Part shown: in pieces, positions 1-6,702 of the stretch
Numbering within the stretch: position 1 is the first letter of the stretch
Layout of the letters: every line of letters begins with the position of its first letter
Assembly (NCBI GenBank): GCA_035491935.1
Contig: DATJJW010000094.1
Location: 1-11,196 of the forward strand
DNA from: DATJJW01 sp035491935
GTDB lineage: Bacteria > Pseudomonadota > Alphaproteobacteria > ATCC43930 > CGMCC-115725
Length of the DNA stretch: 11,196 nucleotides
Direction of reading: 5' to 3'
Program-made: the position numbers and the translations under genes
The notes under the pieces: model-generated
What the model saw: only the letters and a program-made list of their open reading frames with translations
What the model was told of the DNA's origin: nothing
Database searches by the model: none

Positions 1-1457
1 CCGCGGTCGATCCGGCCCGCATCCATGACCTGCACATGGTCCAGTCCGGCATCGTGCTGCCTGAACATCTCGATGTCTTCGAGCTGGGCATCGCCCGCCG
101 CCTCGACTGTTCCTATATGGGGCCGCAATCGGCGCGCGTCGCCCGCATGCTGTTCGGCGGCAAGATCGAGCTGGGCGCGGTCCATACATATCTCGAGCTC
201 TTCGCCCGCTATTTCATCGATTTGACGCCCAAGGTGGCGCTGATCGCCGCGGTCAGCGCCGATCGTGAGGGCAACCTCTATACCGGCCCCAACACCGAGG
301 ACACGCCGACCATCGTCGAGGCGACGGCCTTCAAGGACGGTATCGTCGTGGCCCAGGTCAACGAGGTGGTGGAGCGGGTGCCACGCGTCGACATCCCCGG
401 TGACCGGGTGCATTTCGTCGTCGCATCCGACAAGCCGTTCTTCGTCGAGCCGTTGTTCACCCGCGATCCCGGCGCCATCACCGAGACGCAGATCCTGACC
501 GCCATGCTGGCGATCAAGGGCATCTACGAGCCCTATGGCGTGAAGCGCTTGAACCACGGCATCGGCTTCAACACCGCGGCGATCGAACTGCTGCTGCCCA
601 CATATGGCGAGCGGCTGGGCCTCAAGGGCAAGATCGCCAGCCATTGGGCGCTCAACCCGCATCCGACCTTGATTCCCGCGATCGAAAGCGGCTGGGTCAG
701 CCAAGTGCATTGCTTCGGCTCGGAAGTCGGCATGGACGCCTATATCCGTGCCCGGCCGGACATCTTCTTCACCGGGCCGGATGGCGGGTTGCGCTCGAAC
801 CGTGCGATCTGCCAGACCGCCGGGCACTATGCCTGCGACATGTTCATCGGTTCGACCCTGCAGATCGATCTGGCCGGTCATTCCTCGACCGTGACTACCA
901 GCCGCATTGCCGGCTTCGGCGGGGCGCCCAACATGGGGGCCGATGCACGCGGCCGTCGCCATGCCTCTTCCTCCTGGCTGCAGGCGGGGGCCGAGGCCGA
1001 TCCGGAAACCTCCGGCCCCATGCGGCGCGGGCGCAAACTGGTGGTGCAGATCGGCGAGACCTTCGGCGCCGGGAATGTGCCGATGTTCGTCGAGAAGCTG
1101 GATGCGCTGGTCCTGGCCGAGAAGCTGGGTTTGGACCTGGCGCCGGTCATGGTCTATGCCGACGACATCAGCCATATCGTGACCGAGGAAGGCATCGCCA
1201 ACCTGCTGCTCTGCCGGGACAAGGACGAGCGCGAGCAGGCGATCCGCGGCGTCGCGGGCTATACTGAGATCGGCCGGGGCCGCGACAGGAAGATGGTCGA
1301 ACGCCTGCGCGAGCGCCGTGCCATCATCCGGCCGGAGGATCTGGGCATCGACCCGCTGGATGCCGACCGCAACCTGCTGGCCGCGCGCTCGATCAAGGAC
1401 CTCGTGCGCTGGTCCGGTGGGCTCTACGCGCCGCCGGCACAATTCCGCAACTGGTGA
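1..1457 (+). CDS. mdcA: Malonate decarboxylase alpha subunit MdcA (5' end missing)
   Basis: MdcA is the acetyl-S-ACP:malonate CoA-transferase-type subunit of biotin-independent malonate decarboxylase, a cytoplasmic complex. It swaps acetate for malonate on the MdcC carrier. The reading frame is open from base 3, before the first ATG at 36, and reads AVDPARIHDLHMVQSG. That is internal family sequence, so the gene starts left of the window. About 484 residues are present against roughly 550 in the family, so about 60-65 N-terminal residues are missing. Family blocks seen include NLYTGPNTEDTP, GVKRLNHGIGFNTAAIELLL, HWALNPHPTLIPAIE, FIGSTLQIDL, AGFGGAPNMG and EEGIANLLLC, with the characteristic ending RWSGGLYAPPAQFRNW. 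It is the first visible gene of the mdcACDEGBH run; mdcC begins 12 bases after its TGA. The identification is secure from conservation along the full visible length. Confidence 0.96.
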   Translation, partial: AVDPARIHDLHMVQSGIVLPEHLDVFELGIARRLDCSYMGPQSARVARMLFGGKIELGAVHTYLELFARYFIDLTPKVALIAAVSADREGNLYTGPNTEDTPTIVEATAFKDGIVVAQVNEVVERVPRVDIPGDRVHFVVASDKPFFVEPLFTRDPGAITETQILTAMLAIKGIYEPYGVKRLNHGIGFNTAAIELLLPTYGERLGLKGKIASHWALNPHPTLIPAIESGWVSQVHCFGSEVGMDAYIRARPDIFFTGPDGGLRSNRAICQTAGHYACDMFIGSTLQIDLAGHSSTVTTSRIAGFGGAPNMGADARGRRHASSSWLQAGAEADPETSGPMRRGRKLVVQIGETFGAGNVPMFVEKLDALVLAEKLGLDLAPVMVYADDISHIVTEEGIANLLLCRDKDEREQAIRGVAGYTEIGRGRDRKMVERLRERRAIIRPEDLGIDPLDADRNLLAARSIKDLVRWSGGLYAPPAQFRNW

Positions 1458-1469
1458 GGGAGGGTCGCA

Positions 1470-1784
1470 ATGGAGAGCTTGAGCTATCGGCATACCACAC
1501 CGCGCGCGGCGGCGGGCGCCAAGTCCAGTGCCATTATCGGCGTGGTCGCCTCCGGCAATCTCGAAGTGCTGGTCGAGCGCGTGCTGCCGCCCACATCCTG
1601 CGAAATCGATATCAGGACCTCGATCACCGGCTTCGGCGATGTCTGGCAGGCGGTGGTCGGCGATTTCGTCACCAAGGCTTCGCCGGGCGGCCTACGCCTG
1701 TCGATCAATGATGGCGGTGCCCGGCCGGACACGGTGCTGCTGCGCCTGGCCCAGGCGGTGCGGCTGATCGAGGGGGCGCCATGA
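1470..1784 (+). CDS. mdcC: Malonate decarboxylase acyl carrier protein MdcC (delta subunit)
   Basis: This 104-residue protein is the acyl carrier of malonate decarboxylase. In this family the carrier bears a 2'-(5''-phosphoribosyl)-3'-dephospho-CoA group on a serine, and acetyl and malonyl thioesters form on it. The motif GVVASGNLEVLVE, around residues 24-36, matches the family's attachment region, and Ser28 is the expected modified residue by position. The length is normal for the family. The start is well supported by a purine-rich Shine-Dalgarno sequence (GAGGGAGGG, 1456-1464) just upstream of the ATG. The stop codon overlaps the mdcD start as ATGA, implying translational coupling. MdcB and MdcG, encoded downstream, supply and attach the prosthetic group. 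The family call is firm; the serine assignment is by homology. Confidence 0.95.
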   Translation: MESLSYRHTTPRAAAGAKSSAIIGVVASGNLEVLVERVLPPTSCEIDIRTSITGFGDVWQAVVGDFVTKASPGGLRLSINDGGARPDTVLLRLAQAVRLIEGAP

Positions 1785-2698
1785 TCGACCGGGCCGACAT
1801 GATGCTGCCGCCAAGCTGGTACGAGGCCTCGGCACGCCGGCGTCTGGCGGCGCTGCTCGATCCCGGCAGTTTTACCGAGTTCCTGGGGCCGGAGGCGCGC
1901 GAGACCAGCCCGCATCTCGGTATCTTTGATCTGCCGGTGCAGTTCGATGACGGCATCATCGTCGGCAAGGGGCGGCTGGATGGATCGCGTGTGCTGGTGG
2001 CGGCGCAGGAAGGCCGTTTCATGGGCGGCGCCTTCGGCGAGGTGCATGGTGCCAAGCTCACCGGCATTCTGCGCGCGGCGCGCGACAACCCGGCCCTGCC
2101 GGTGCTAATCCTGTTCGATACCGGCGGCGTCCGGCTGCAGGAGGCCAATGCCGGCGAGATGGCGATCGCCGAGATCATTCGCGCGGCTGTCGAGGCGCGG
2201 CTGGCCGGTGCTAAGATCATCGGGCTGATCGGCGGCCGGGCCGGCTGCTATGGCGGCGGCGGCATCGTCGCCGCCTGCTGCTCGGCCTTGGCCGTCACCG
2301 AGCAGGGGCGCATCAGCGTTTCGGGACCCGAGGTCATCGAGACCAATCGCGGCGTCGAGGAATTCGATTCCCGCGACCGTCCACTGGTCTGGCGCACCAT
2401 GGGCGGCAAGCACCGCTACCTGCTGGGCAGTGCAGCGGCTTTCGTCGAGGACACGCCCGCGGCATTCCGGGCGAAGGCGGTCGAGCTGCTGGCGGCGGCG
2501 CCGGGGCTCAGCCTCGACACGCTCAGGGCGGAGCAGGCGCGGTTGGCCGAGCGGCTGAGGCGCTTCGGGCATGCCAAGGACGCGGTCGATATCTGGCAGG
2601 CCCTCGGCATCAACGATGCGGCCGCACTGCCGGGGCTGGAGACGGAGGATTTTCTGGCGTTGGCCCAGAAGGTACGGGCCGGAGAGGTGAGGCGATGA
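1781..2698 (+). CDS. mdcD: Malonate decarboxylase beta subunit MdcD
   Basis: MdcD is one half of the malonyl-ACP decarboxylase, related to the carboxyltransferase subunits of biotin-dependent enzymes (crotonase-like fold). With MdcE it converts malonyl-S-ACP to acetyl-S-ACP and CO2. At 305 residues it is close to the usual length. The sequence shows LDPGSFTEFLGPEARETSPH near the N-terminus, FMGGAFGEVHGAKLTGIL, FDTGGVRLQEANAGE (about residues 112-126), the glycine-rich stretch GGRAGCYGGGG (151-161) that fits an oxyanion-type pocket, and SGPEVIETNRGVEEFDSRD followed by MGGKHRYLLG. The chosen ATG overlaps the mdcC stop; Met7 or Met8 are alternative starts because family similarity begins near residue 12. 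The 3' end overlaps mdcE as ATGA, which fits the 1:1 pairing of the two subunits. Confidence 0.95.
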   Translation: MIDRADMMLPPSWYEASARRRLAALLDPGSFTEFLGPEARETSPHLGIFDLPVQFDDGIIVGKGRLDGSRVLVAAQEGRFMGGAFGEVHGAKLTGILRAARDNPALPVLILFDTGGVRLQEANAGEMAIAEIIRAAVEARLAGAKIIGLIGGRAGCYGGGGIVAACCSALAVTEQGRISVSGPEVIETNRGVEEFDSRDRPLVWRTMGGKHRYLLGSAAAFVEDTPAAFRAKAVELLAAAPGLSLDTLRAEQARLAERLRRFGHAKDAVDIWQALGINDAAALPGLETEDFLALAQKVRAGEVRR

Positions 2699-3408
2699 CC
2701 ATTGATGCAATCCTGGCCTCGCTGTTCCCAGGCGGCCACGACGTCGGTCGCGCCGACGGACTGCTCATGGGCTCGGGCAGGATGGAGGATGGCGGCGCCG
2801 TCACCGTGATCGGCGTCATCGACCACACGGCCCTTGGCGTCGACGAGGCGCTGGCGCTGTCGGCCCATGTGCTGGGCTCCGGCACCGGGCCGATTCTGGT
2901 GCTGGTCGACAGCGCCAGCCAGCGCATGAGCAAGCGCGACGAGTTGTTGGGCCTGAATGAATTCCTGGCGCATCTGGCGAAGTGCCTGGTCGTGGCCGAT
3001 CTCAACGGTCGCCTGACCGTCGGGCTGCTCTACGGCCGCAGTGCGGCCGGCGCCTTCATCGCGACGGCGCTGGCGACGCGGGTGCTGGTGGCCTTGCCCG
3101 GCGCCGAGCCCACGGTGATGGATCTGCCCTCGATGGCCCGCGTCACCAAGCTGTCGCTCGAGACGCTCGAAGCCAAGGCGAAGTCGACCCCGGTCTTCGC
3201 CCCCGGCCTCGATAATTTGGCCGCCATGGGGGCGGTCCATGAGATGTGGGACCCGCATCTGCCGCTTTCGGCCCAGCTTGCGACGCTTCTCGCCCGCGGT
3301 ACCGATACGACCGATCGGCGGGGGAGGCTCGGTGCCGAGCGGGCCGGCCGGCCGAAGGCGGCCGCGATCGCCGAACGGGTCCACGCCCTGGCGCTGGAGG
3401 ACGACTAG
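2695..3408 (+). CDS. mdcE: Malonate decarboxylase gamma subunit MdcE
   Basis: MdcE is the partner of MdcD in the malonyl-ACP decarboxylase step. It is 237 residues long, of ordinary family size. Diagnostic stretches are ILVLVDSASQRMSKRDELLG, the YGRSAAGAFIATALAT block from residue 113, and PGAEPTVMDLPSMARVTKLS at about 135-154, followed by GAVHEMWDP. Like MdcD it has the carboxyltransferase/crotonase-type fold known for this family. The ATG overlaps the mdcD stop. The C-terminal part (after about residue 195) is charged and poorly conserved. Its 3' end contains the GGAGG that serves mdcG. The call is firm. Confidence 0.94.
   Translation: MTIDAILASLFPGGHDVGRADGLLMGSGRMEDGGAVTVIGVIDHTALGVDEALALSAHVLGSGTGPILVLVDSASQRMSKRDELLGLNEFLAHLAKCLVVADLNGRLTVGLLYGRSAAGAFIATALATRVLVALPGAEPTVMDLPSMARVTKLSLETLEAKAKSTPVFAPGLDNLAAMGAVHEMWDPHLPLSAQLATLLARGTDTTDRRGRLGAERAGRPKAAAIAERVHALALEDD
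3396..3400 (+). promoter_or_regulatory. Shine-Dalgarno sequence for mdcG inside the end of mdcE
   Basis: GGAGG lies in the last codons of mdcE, 13 bases before the ATG at 3414 and 16 before the ATG at 3417. The spacing is long but favours the first ATG and ties mdcG translation to mdcE. Confidence 0.5.
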
Positions 3409-3413
3409 AACCG

Positions 3414-4082
3414 ATGATGCCGGCACGCCACGACCTCGTCTATCTGGAATCCGCCGCCTGGGGCGCGATCGTGGCATCGCGCGCCGATCTGGCCGAGCCG
3501 GTGGTCGCCGGTTGGGCGGAAGCCGGCCGGCCGCTGGTCATGCGCCGTGCGATGGCAAACGAGGTGGTGGCGAATGGCATGGTGCCGCTGGGCCTGCCCC
3601 TGCCGCCGAGCCTGGGCAAGCGGCGCATCGCCGTGCAGGCGCCGTTCGCGGCGATTGCCCAGGTCACGCCGCCGCCGCTCCTGTCGGTGGCCATGGCCAT
3701 AGCCCCGCCGGCATGGCAGCCGGCGCTGGCCGCCATCGACCAACTGGCCGAGGCCCATGGCTTTGCCGCCCGAATCTTCGGCGGCTTGGCCTGGCAGCAT
3801 GTGACCGGGCTCGAATATCTGTCCGCGACATCCGATCTCGACCTGCTGCTGCCGTTGCCGGCCGACGGTTTGGAGACGCTGCTCGCGGGCCTTGCCGCCA
3901 TTGAGGCGGAGGCGCCGATGCGGCTCGATGGCGAGCTGGTGCGCGCCGATGGCGTCGCGGTCCATTGGCGCGAGCTGCACCAGGGCGTGGCGGAGATCAT
4001 GGCCAAGACTCCTGTCGCCATCGTGCTGATGAAGCGTGAGGACTTCGCCTCCGAACACTTCATCGGGGAGGCTTTGGCATGA
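3414..4082 (+). CDS. mdcG: Malonate decarboxylase holo-ACP synthase MdcG (phosphoribosyl-dephospho-CoA transferase)
   Basis: MdcG transfers the phosphoribosyl-dephospho-CoA group from the triphosphate precursor made by MdcB onto apo-MdcC. From the ATG at 3414 it is 222 residues, normal for the family. The nucleotidyltransferase-like signature is visible as FGGLAWQHVTGLEYLSATSD followed by LDLLLPL. Asp141 and Asp143 correspond by position to the two aspartates needed for activity in the Klebsiella enzyme (recalled literature). The frame stays open for 56 codons upstream inside mdcE, but family similarity begins at PARHDLVYL, so the start is 3414 or 3417. It lies 5 bases after the mdcE stop and overlaps mdcB as ATGA, with a strong purine tract (CGGGGAGG) just before that junction. 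Confidence 0.92.
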   Translation: MMPARHDLVYLESAAWGAIVASRADLAEPVVAGWAEAGRPLVMRRAMANEVVANGMVPLGLPLPPSLGKRRIAVQAPFAAIAQVTPPPLLSVAMAIAPPAWQPALAAIDQLAEAHGFAARIFGGLAWQHVTGLEYLSATSDLDLLLPLPADGLETLLAGLAAIEAEAPMRLDGELVRADGVAVHWRELHQGVAEIMAKTPVAIVLMKREDFASEHFIGEALA

Positions 4083-4942
4083 GCATCATCGCCCTTGCCA
4101 CCGGATCGGAGCTGCGCGGCTGGGCCGATGCCGTGGCGGCCCGGGGCGTCACCTGCCTCGACCAGGAAGTCGCTACATTCCCGAAGCCGGGCCTGGTCAG
4201 CCACCGCGACAGCGGCAGCCATCATGACATGGATGCCGGGACGTTCCGGCAGAGCGCCGAGGCGATCCGTCCCTATCTGGCCGAATTGGCGCTGGCCGGT
4301 GCCAAGGACGCGGGGATGGGGCGGCTGCGCGTCATCGGACTGGAAGCGGAGGCCGCGATGCTGGTCGCGACCGACGGCATCAACACCCATCGCGGGGCGA
4401 TCTTCGGGCTCGGGCTGCTTGCCGCCGCCGCCGGCAGACGCCATGCCGGTCTTGATGATCCCGACTGGAGCCTCGGCCGGATCGTTGCCGAAAGCTGGGG
4501 CCACGACATCCTGAACGGACCGGTGCTGCTGCATAGCCATGGGCAACAGGTGCGGCGCGACTATGGCATGGGCGGCGCAAGGGTCGAGGCCGCGCAGGGC
4601 TTTCCTTGCGTCTATCGCATCGGCGTGCCGGCGCTTGCCGCGGGCGAACGCCTGGCACCCGGCGATGACGAGGCGGCGCGGGTCCACACCTTCTTCGCAC
4701 TCTTGGCCGAGGTCGAGGACACCAATCTGGTTCATCGCGGCGGGCTGGACGGGCTGGCCAGCGCCCGGGAGATGGCACGCGGCTTCCTCGATTGGGGCGG
4801 CGTCGGCTCTGCGGGCTGGCGCGGCTACGCGCTCGCCATGCATATCGATTTCATTCGCCGCAACTTGAGCCCCGGCGGCGTCGCCGATCTCTTGGCGATG
4901 AGCCTGTTCGTGCAGAGCTTGACCATGTGGGACGGGACATGA
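4079..4942 (+). CDS. mdcB: Triphosphoribosyl-dephospho-CoA synthase MdcB
   Basis: MdcB belongs to the CitG/MdcB family. It joins ATP and dephospho-CoA to give 2'-(5''-triphosphoribosyl)-3'-dephospho-CoA plus adenine, the precursor that MdcG uses. The protein is 287 residues. The family signatures are FPKPGLVSHRDSGSHHDMDA (residues 34-53), the GINTHRGAIFGLGLL block from residue 100, and LLHSHGQQVRRDYGMGGARV with EAAQGFP after it. The ATG overlaps the mdcG stop and the TGA overlaps the mdcH ATG. Its position between mdcG and mdcH, rather than near mdcA as in Klebsiella and Pseudomonas, matches the order reported for Acinetobacter (recalled from literature). CitG itself is the main alternative, but the mdc context decides. 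Confidence 0.93.
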   Translation: MSIIALATGSELRGWADAVAARGVTCLDQEVATFPKPGLVSHRDSGSHHDMDAGTFRQSAEAIRPYLAELALAGAKDAGMGRLRVIGLEAEAAMLVATDGINTHRGAIFGLGLLAAAAGRRHAGLDDPDWSLGRIVAESWGHDILNGPVLLHSHGQQVRRDYGMGGARVEAAQGFPCVYRIGVPALAAGERLAPGDDEAARVHTFFALLAEVEDTNLVHRGGLDGLASAREMARGFLDWGGVGSAGWRGYALAMHIDFIRRNLSPGGVADLLAMSLFVQSLTMWDGT

Positions 4943-5853
4943 CGCTGGCGCTGCTCTGCTCCGGCCAGGGCACGCAGCATCGTGACATGTTCGCGCTGAC
5001 CGCCGATGCGGCCCCCGATCTCTTCGATCATGCGGCCGGCTTGTTGGGGGCCGATCCGCGCGAACTGGTACGGCGGGATGGCGCCAATATCTTTTACAAT
5101 CACACCGGGCAGATCCTGTGCACGCTCCAGGCCGTCTCGGCCAGGTGTCTGCTCGACGGACTGTTGCCGAACCGATTGGTCATCGCCGGCTACAGTGTCG
5201 GCGAGCTGGCGGCCTGGGGCGTTGCAGGCGCCATCGACCCGATCAGGACCTTGGACCTCGCCTCGGCCCGTGCCCAGGCCATGGACGAAGTGTCCGATGC
5301 GAATGACGGCATGCTGTTCCTGCGCGGACTTACCCTGGAGGAGGCGGAGAGGGTCAGCCGGCGCCATGGCTGTGCCGTCGCCATCGTCAACCCCGGCGAT
5401 GCCTATGTGTTGGCCGGTCCGGGCAAGGGTCTCGACGCGATCGTGGCCGAATTGGGGGCTCGCGGTATCAAAACGAGGCATCTGGGCGTCCATGTCGCCT
5501 CGCACATACCAAGGCTGGCGGCGGCCTCGACCGTGTTCGCGGGCGTGCTGGCCGCCAGTGGTGCCAAGCGGCTCGGGCCGAGCATACGGCTCCTGAGCGG
5601 CATCGATGGGGCGGGCGTCGCCGATCCGGCCTCCGGCCTCGACAAGCTCGCGCGCCAGCTTTCGACGACGATACACTGGGCCGATTGCCTGGAATCTTGT
5701 GTCGAGGCGGGAGCGAGCGCCTTCCTGGAGCTGGGGCCGTGCCGGGCGCTGGCGGAGATGGCACGCATTACCTATCCCGACATCCCGTCACGGGCGCTCG
5801 ATGATTTCCGCTCCCTCGACGGCGTCCGGCTTTGGCTGGAAAAGCAAAGGTAA
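4939..5853 (+). CDS. mdcH: Malonyl-CoA:ACP transacylase MdcH
   Basis: MdcH (epsilon subunit) moves malonyl from malonyl-CoA to the MdcC carrier and so primes the malonate decarboxylase cycle. It is a FabD-like acyltransferase of 304 residues. The sequence shows SGQGTQ (8-13), the nucleophile motif GYSVGE with Ser86, an arginine 25 residues later (Arg111) at the spacing of FabD Arg117 that binds the malonyl carboxylate, VHVASHIP with His189 as the likely catalytic histidine, and Gln240 in RQLSTTIHW. The motif has Tyr where FabD has His (GHSxGE). I believe this is common in MdcH but cannot check it. The ATG overlaps the mdcB stop, so the upstream open frame inside mdcB is not used. It is the last mdc gene and is followed by a terminator. 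Confidence 0.94.
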   Translation: MTLALLCSGQGTQHRDMFALTADAAPDLFDHAAGLLGADPRELVRRDGANIFYNHTGQILCTLQAVSARCLLDGLLPNRLVIAGYSVGELAAWGVAGAIDPIRTLDLASARAQAMDEVSDANDGMLFLRGLTLEEAERVSRRHGCAVAIVNPGDAYVLAGPGKGLDAIVAELGARGIKTRHLGVHVASHIPRLAAASTVFAGVLAASGAKRLGPSIRLLSGIDGAGVADPASGLDKLARQLSTTIHWADCLESCVEAGASAFLELGPCRALAEMARITYPDIPSRALDDFRSLDGVRLWLEKQR

Positions 5854-5906
5854 CTAAGCTTTTTATCGCGACGAAATTCGCAGCCCGTGGCAATATGCGG
5901 GGACGC

Positions 5907-5930
5907 GGCCGGAGAAACCGGCCCTTTTTC
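5907..5930 (+). terminator. Intrinsic terminator after mdcH, inside the aldolase leader
   Basis: A perfect 6-bp GC stem, GGCCGG (5907-5912) and CCGGCC (5918-5923), encloses the loop AGAAA and is followed by CTTTTTC (5924-5930). This is a classic Rho-independent terminator reading to the right. It lies 53 bases after the mdcH stop and ends 14 bases before the aldolase ATG, so it could also work as an attenuator of the downstream gene. Confidence 0.82.
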
Positions 5931-5931
5931 T

Positions 5932-5937
5932 AGGGAG
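5932..5937 (+). promoter_or_regulatory. Shine-Dalgarno sequence of the aldolase gene
   Basis: AGGGAG lies 7 bases before the ATG at 5945 and fixes that start. It begins just after the terminator T-run, so hairpin formation and ribosome access may influence each other. I see no convincing -35/-10 pair between the hairpin and the start codon, where there is no room for one, nor a clear one between 5854 and 5906. Confidence 0.65.
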
Positions 5938-5944
5938 AATACGC

Positions 5945-6664
5945 ATGTCAGCCGATGACGCCTTGATCGCCGACCTCGTTTCCGCCAACCACATCCTTTA
6001 CGACCAGGGCGTCGTCGACGGTTTCGGTCATGTCAGCGTGCGTTGCGCCAGCAATCCCGAGCACTTCCTGCTGTCGCGCTCCATGGCGCCTTCGCTGGTG
6101 CGTGCCAACGACATCATCACCTGGGATCTCGACGGCAAGGACGTCAAGGGCGACGGCCGCACCGGCTATCTCGAGCGTTTCATCCATGCCGAGATCTTTC
6201 GTGCCCGGCCGGACGTCATGGCCGTGGTGCACAGCCACTCGCCCTCGGTCCTGCCGTTCGGCATCGCCAAGACCGGCTTGCGCCCCGTCTATCACATGGC
6301 GGGATTCCTGACCAAGGTCAGCAAGTTCGAGATTCGCGACGAATTCGGGCCGGCGACCGATGTGCTGGTCAGCAATTCGGCCCAGGGCAAGAGCCTGGCC
6401 AAGGCGCTCGACTGCAACTGCGTCACGCTGATGCGCGGCCATGGCTCGGTCGCGGTCGGCGGCAGCTTGATGGAGGCGGTCTTTCGCGCGGTCTATACCG
6501 AGATCAATGCCCGGGTGCAGATCCAGGCCTGCAGCCTCGATGGCCCGCTCGAATTCCTGACCGACGCCGAAGGCGAGGCCGTGACCAAGACCAACACCGG
6601 ACAATATGGCCGCTGCTGGCAGCTGTGGCGCGACCAGGCCGCCGCTATCCGCGCAGAGAAGTAA
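5945..6664 (+). CDS. Class II aldolase/adducin-family protein
   Basis: This 239-residue protein belongs to the metal-dependent class II aldolase/adducin family (L-fuculose-phosphate aldolase, ribulose-5-phosphate 4-epimerase and related decarboxylases). Visible features are DGFGHVSVR (residues 25-33), the SRSMAP block from 44, Glu77 in GYLERFIH, His96 and His98 in VVHSHSP, and His166 in RGHGSV. The three histidines fit the zinc ligands. Glu77 lies 19 residues before His96, the same spacing as FucA Glu73 to His92, so catalytic competence looks likely. Substrate cannot be read from sequence: sugar-phosphate aldolase, epimerase or oxo-acid decarboxylase are all possible. It stands alone after the mdc operon and converges with the oxygenase gene on the other strand, with 30 bases between stop codons. 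No sugar kinase or transporter flanks it. Confidence 0.88.
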   Translation: MSADDALIADLVSANHILYDQGVVDGFGHVSVRCASNPEHFLLSRSMAPSLVRANDIITWDLDGKDVKGDGRTGYLERFIHAEIFRARPDVMAVVHSHSPSVLPFGIAKTGLRPVYHMAGFLTKVSKFEIRDEFGPATDVLVSNSAQGKSLAKALDCNCVTLMRGHGSVAVGGSLMEAVFRAVYTEINARVQIQACSLDGPLEFLTDAEGEAVTKTNTGQYGRCWQLWRDQAAAIRAEK

Positions 6665-6673
6665 GGCCGAAGC

Positions 6674-6702
6674 GACGCGGCGATCCAGCGCCGGTCAGCG
6701 TC
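6674..6702. terminator. Possible imperfect hairpin between convergent genes
   Basis: GACGC (6674-6678) and GGCG (6679-6682) can pair with CGCC (6689-6692) and GCGTC (6698-6702) around loop ATCCAG, with a 5-base bulge. It lies in the 30-base gap between the aldolase and oxygenase stops and runs into the end of the oxygenase gene. There is no T-run on either strand, so termination here is only a weak possibility. Confidence 0.2.

Noticed and set aside
3246..3413. Possible 56-residue N-terminal extension of MdcG
   Set aside because: The frame is open but lies inside mdcE, and MdcG similarity begins at PARHDLVYL, so 3414 or 3417 is the start.
2416..3477. A 353-codon minus-strand open frame opposite mdcD and mdcE
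   Set aside because: Arg- and Gly-rich antisense artefact across two well-identified genes.
3440..4843. A 467-codon minus-strand open frame opposite mdcG and mdcB
   Set aside because: Both plus-strand genes are recognised with intact motifs and coupled junctions; the antisense translation shows no family features.
5191..5199. Tyr instead of His before the nucleophile Ser in MdcH (GYSVGE)
   Set aside because: The rest of the active site (Ser86, Arg111, His189, Gln240) is intact and I believe Tyr is usual in MdcH, so it is not treated as a defect.
5854..5906. A sigma-70 promoter for the aldolase (CAATAT at 5891 as -10)
   Set aside because: No acceptable -35 element is found at 16-18 bases upstream; the match is too weak to report.
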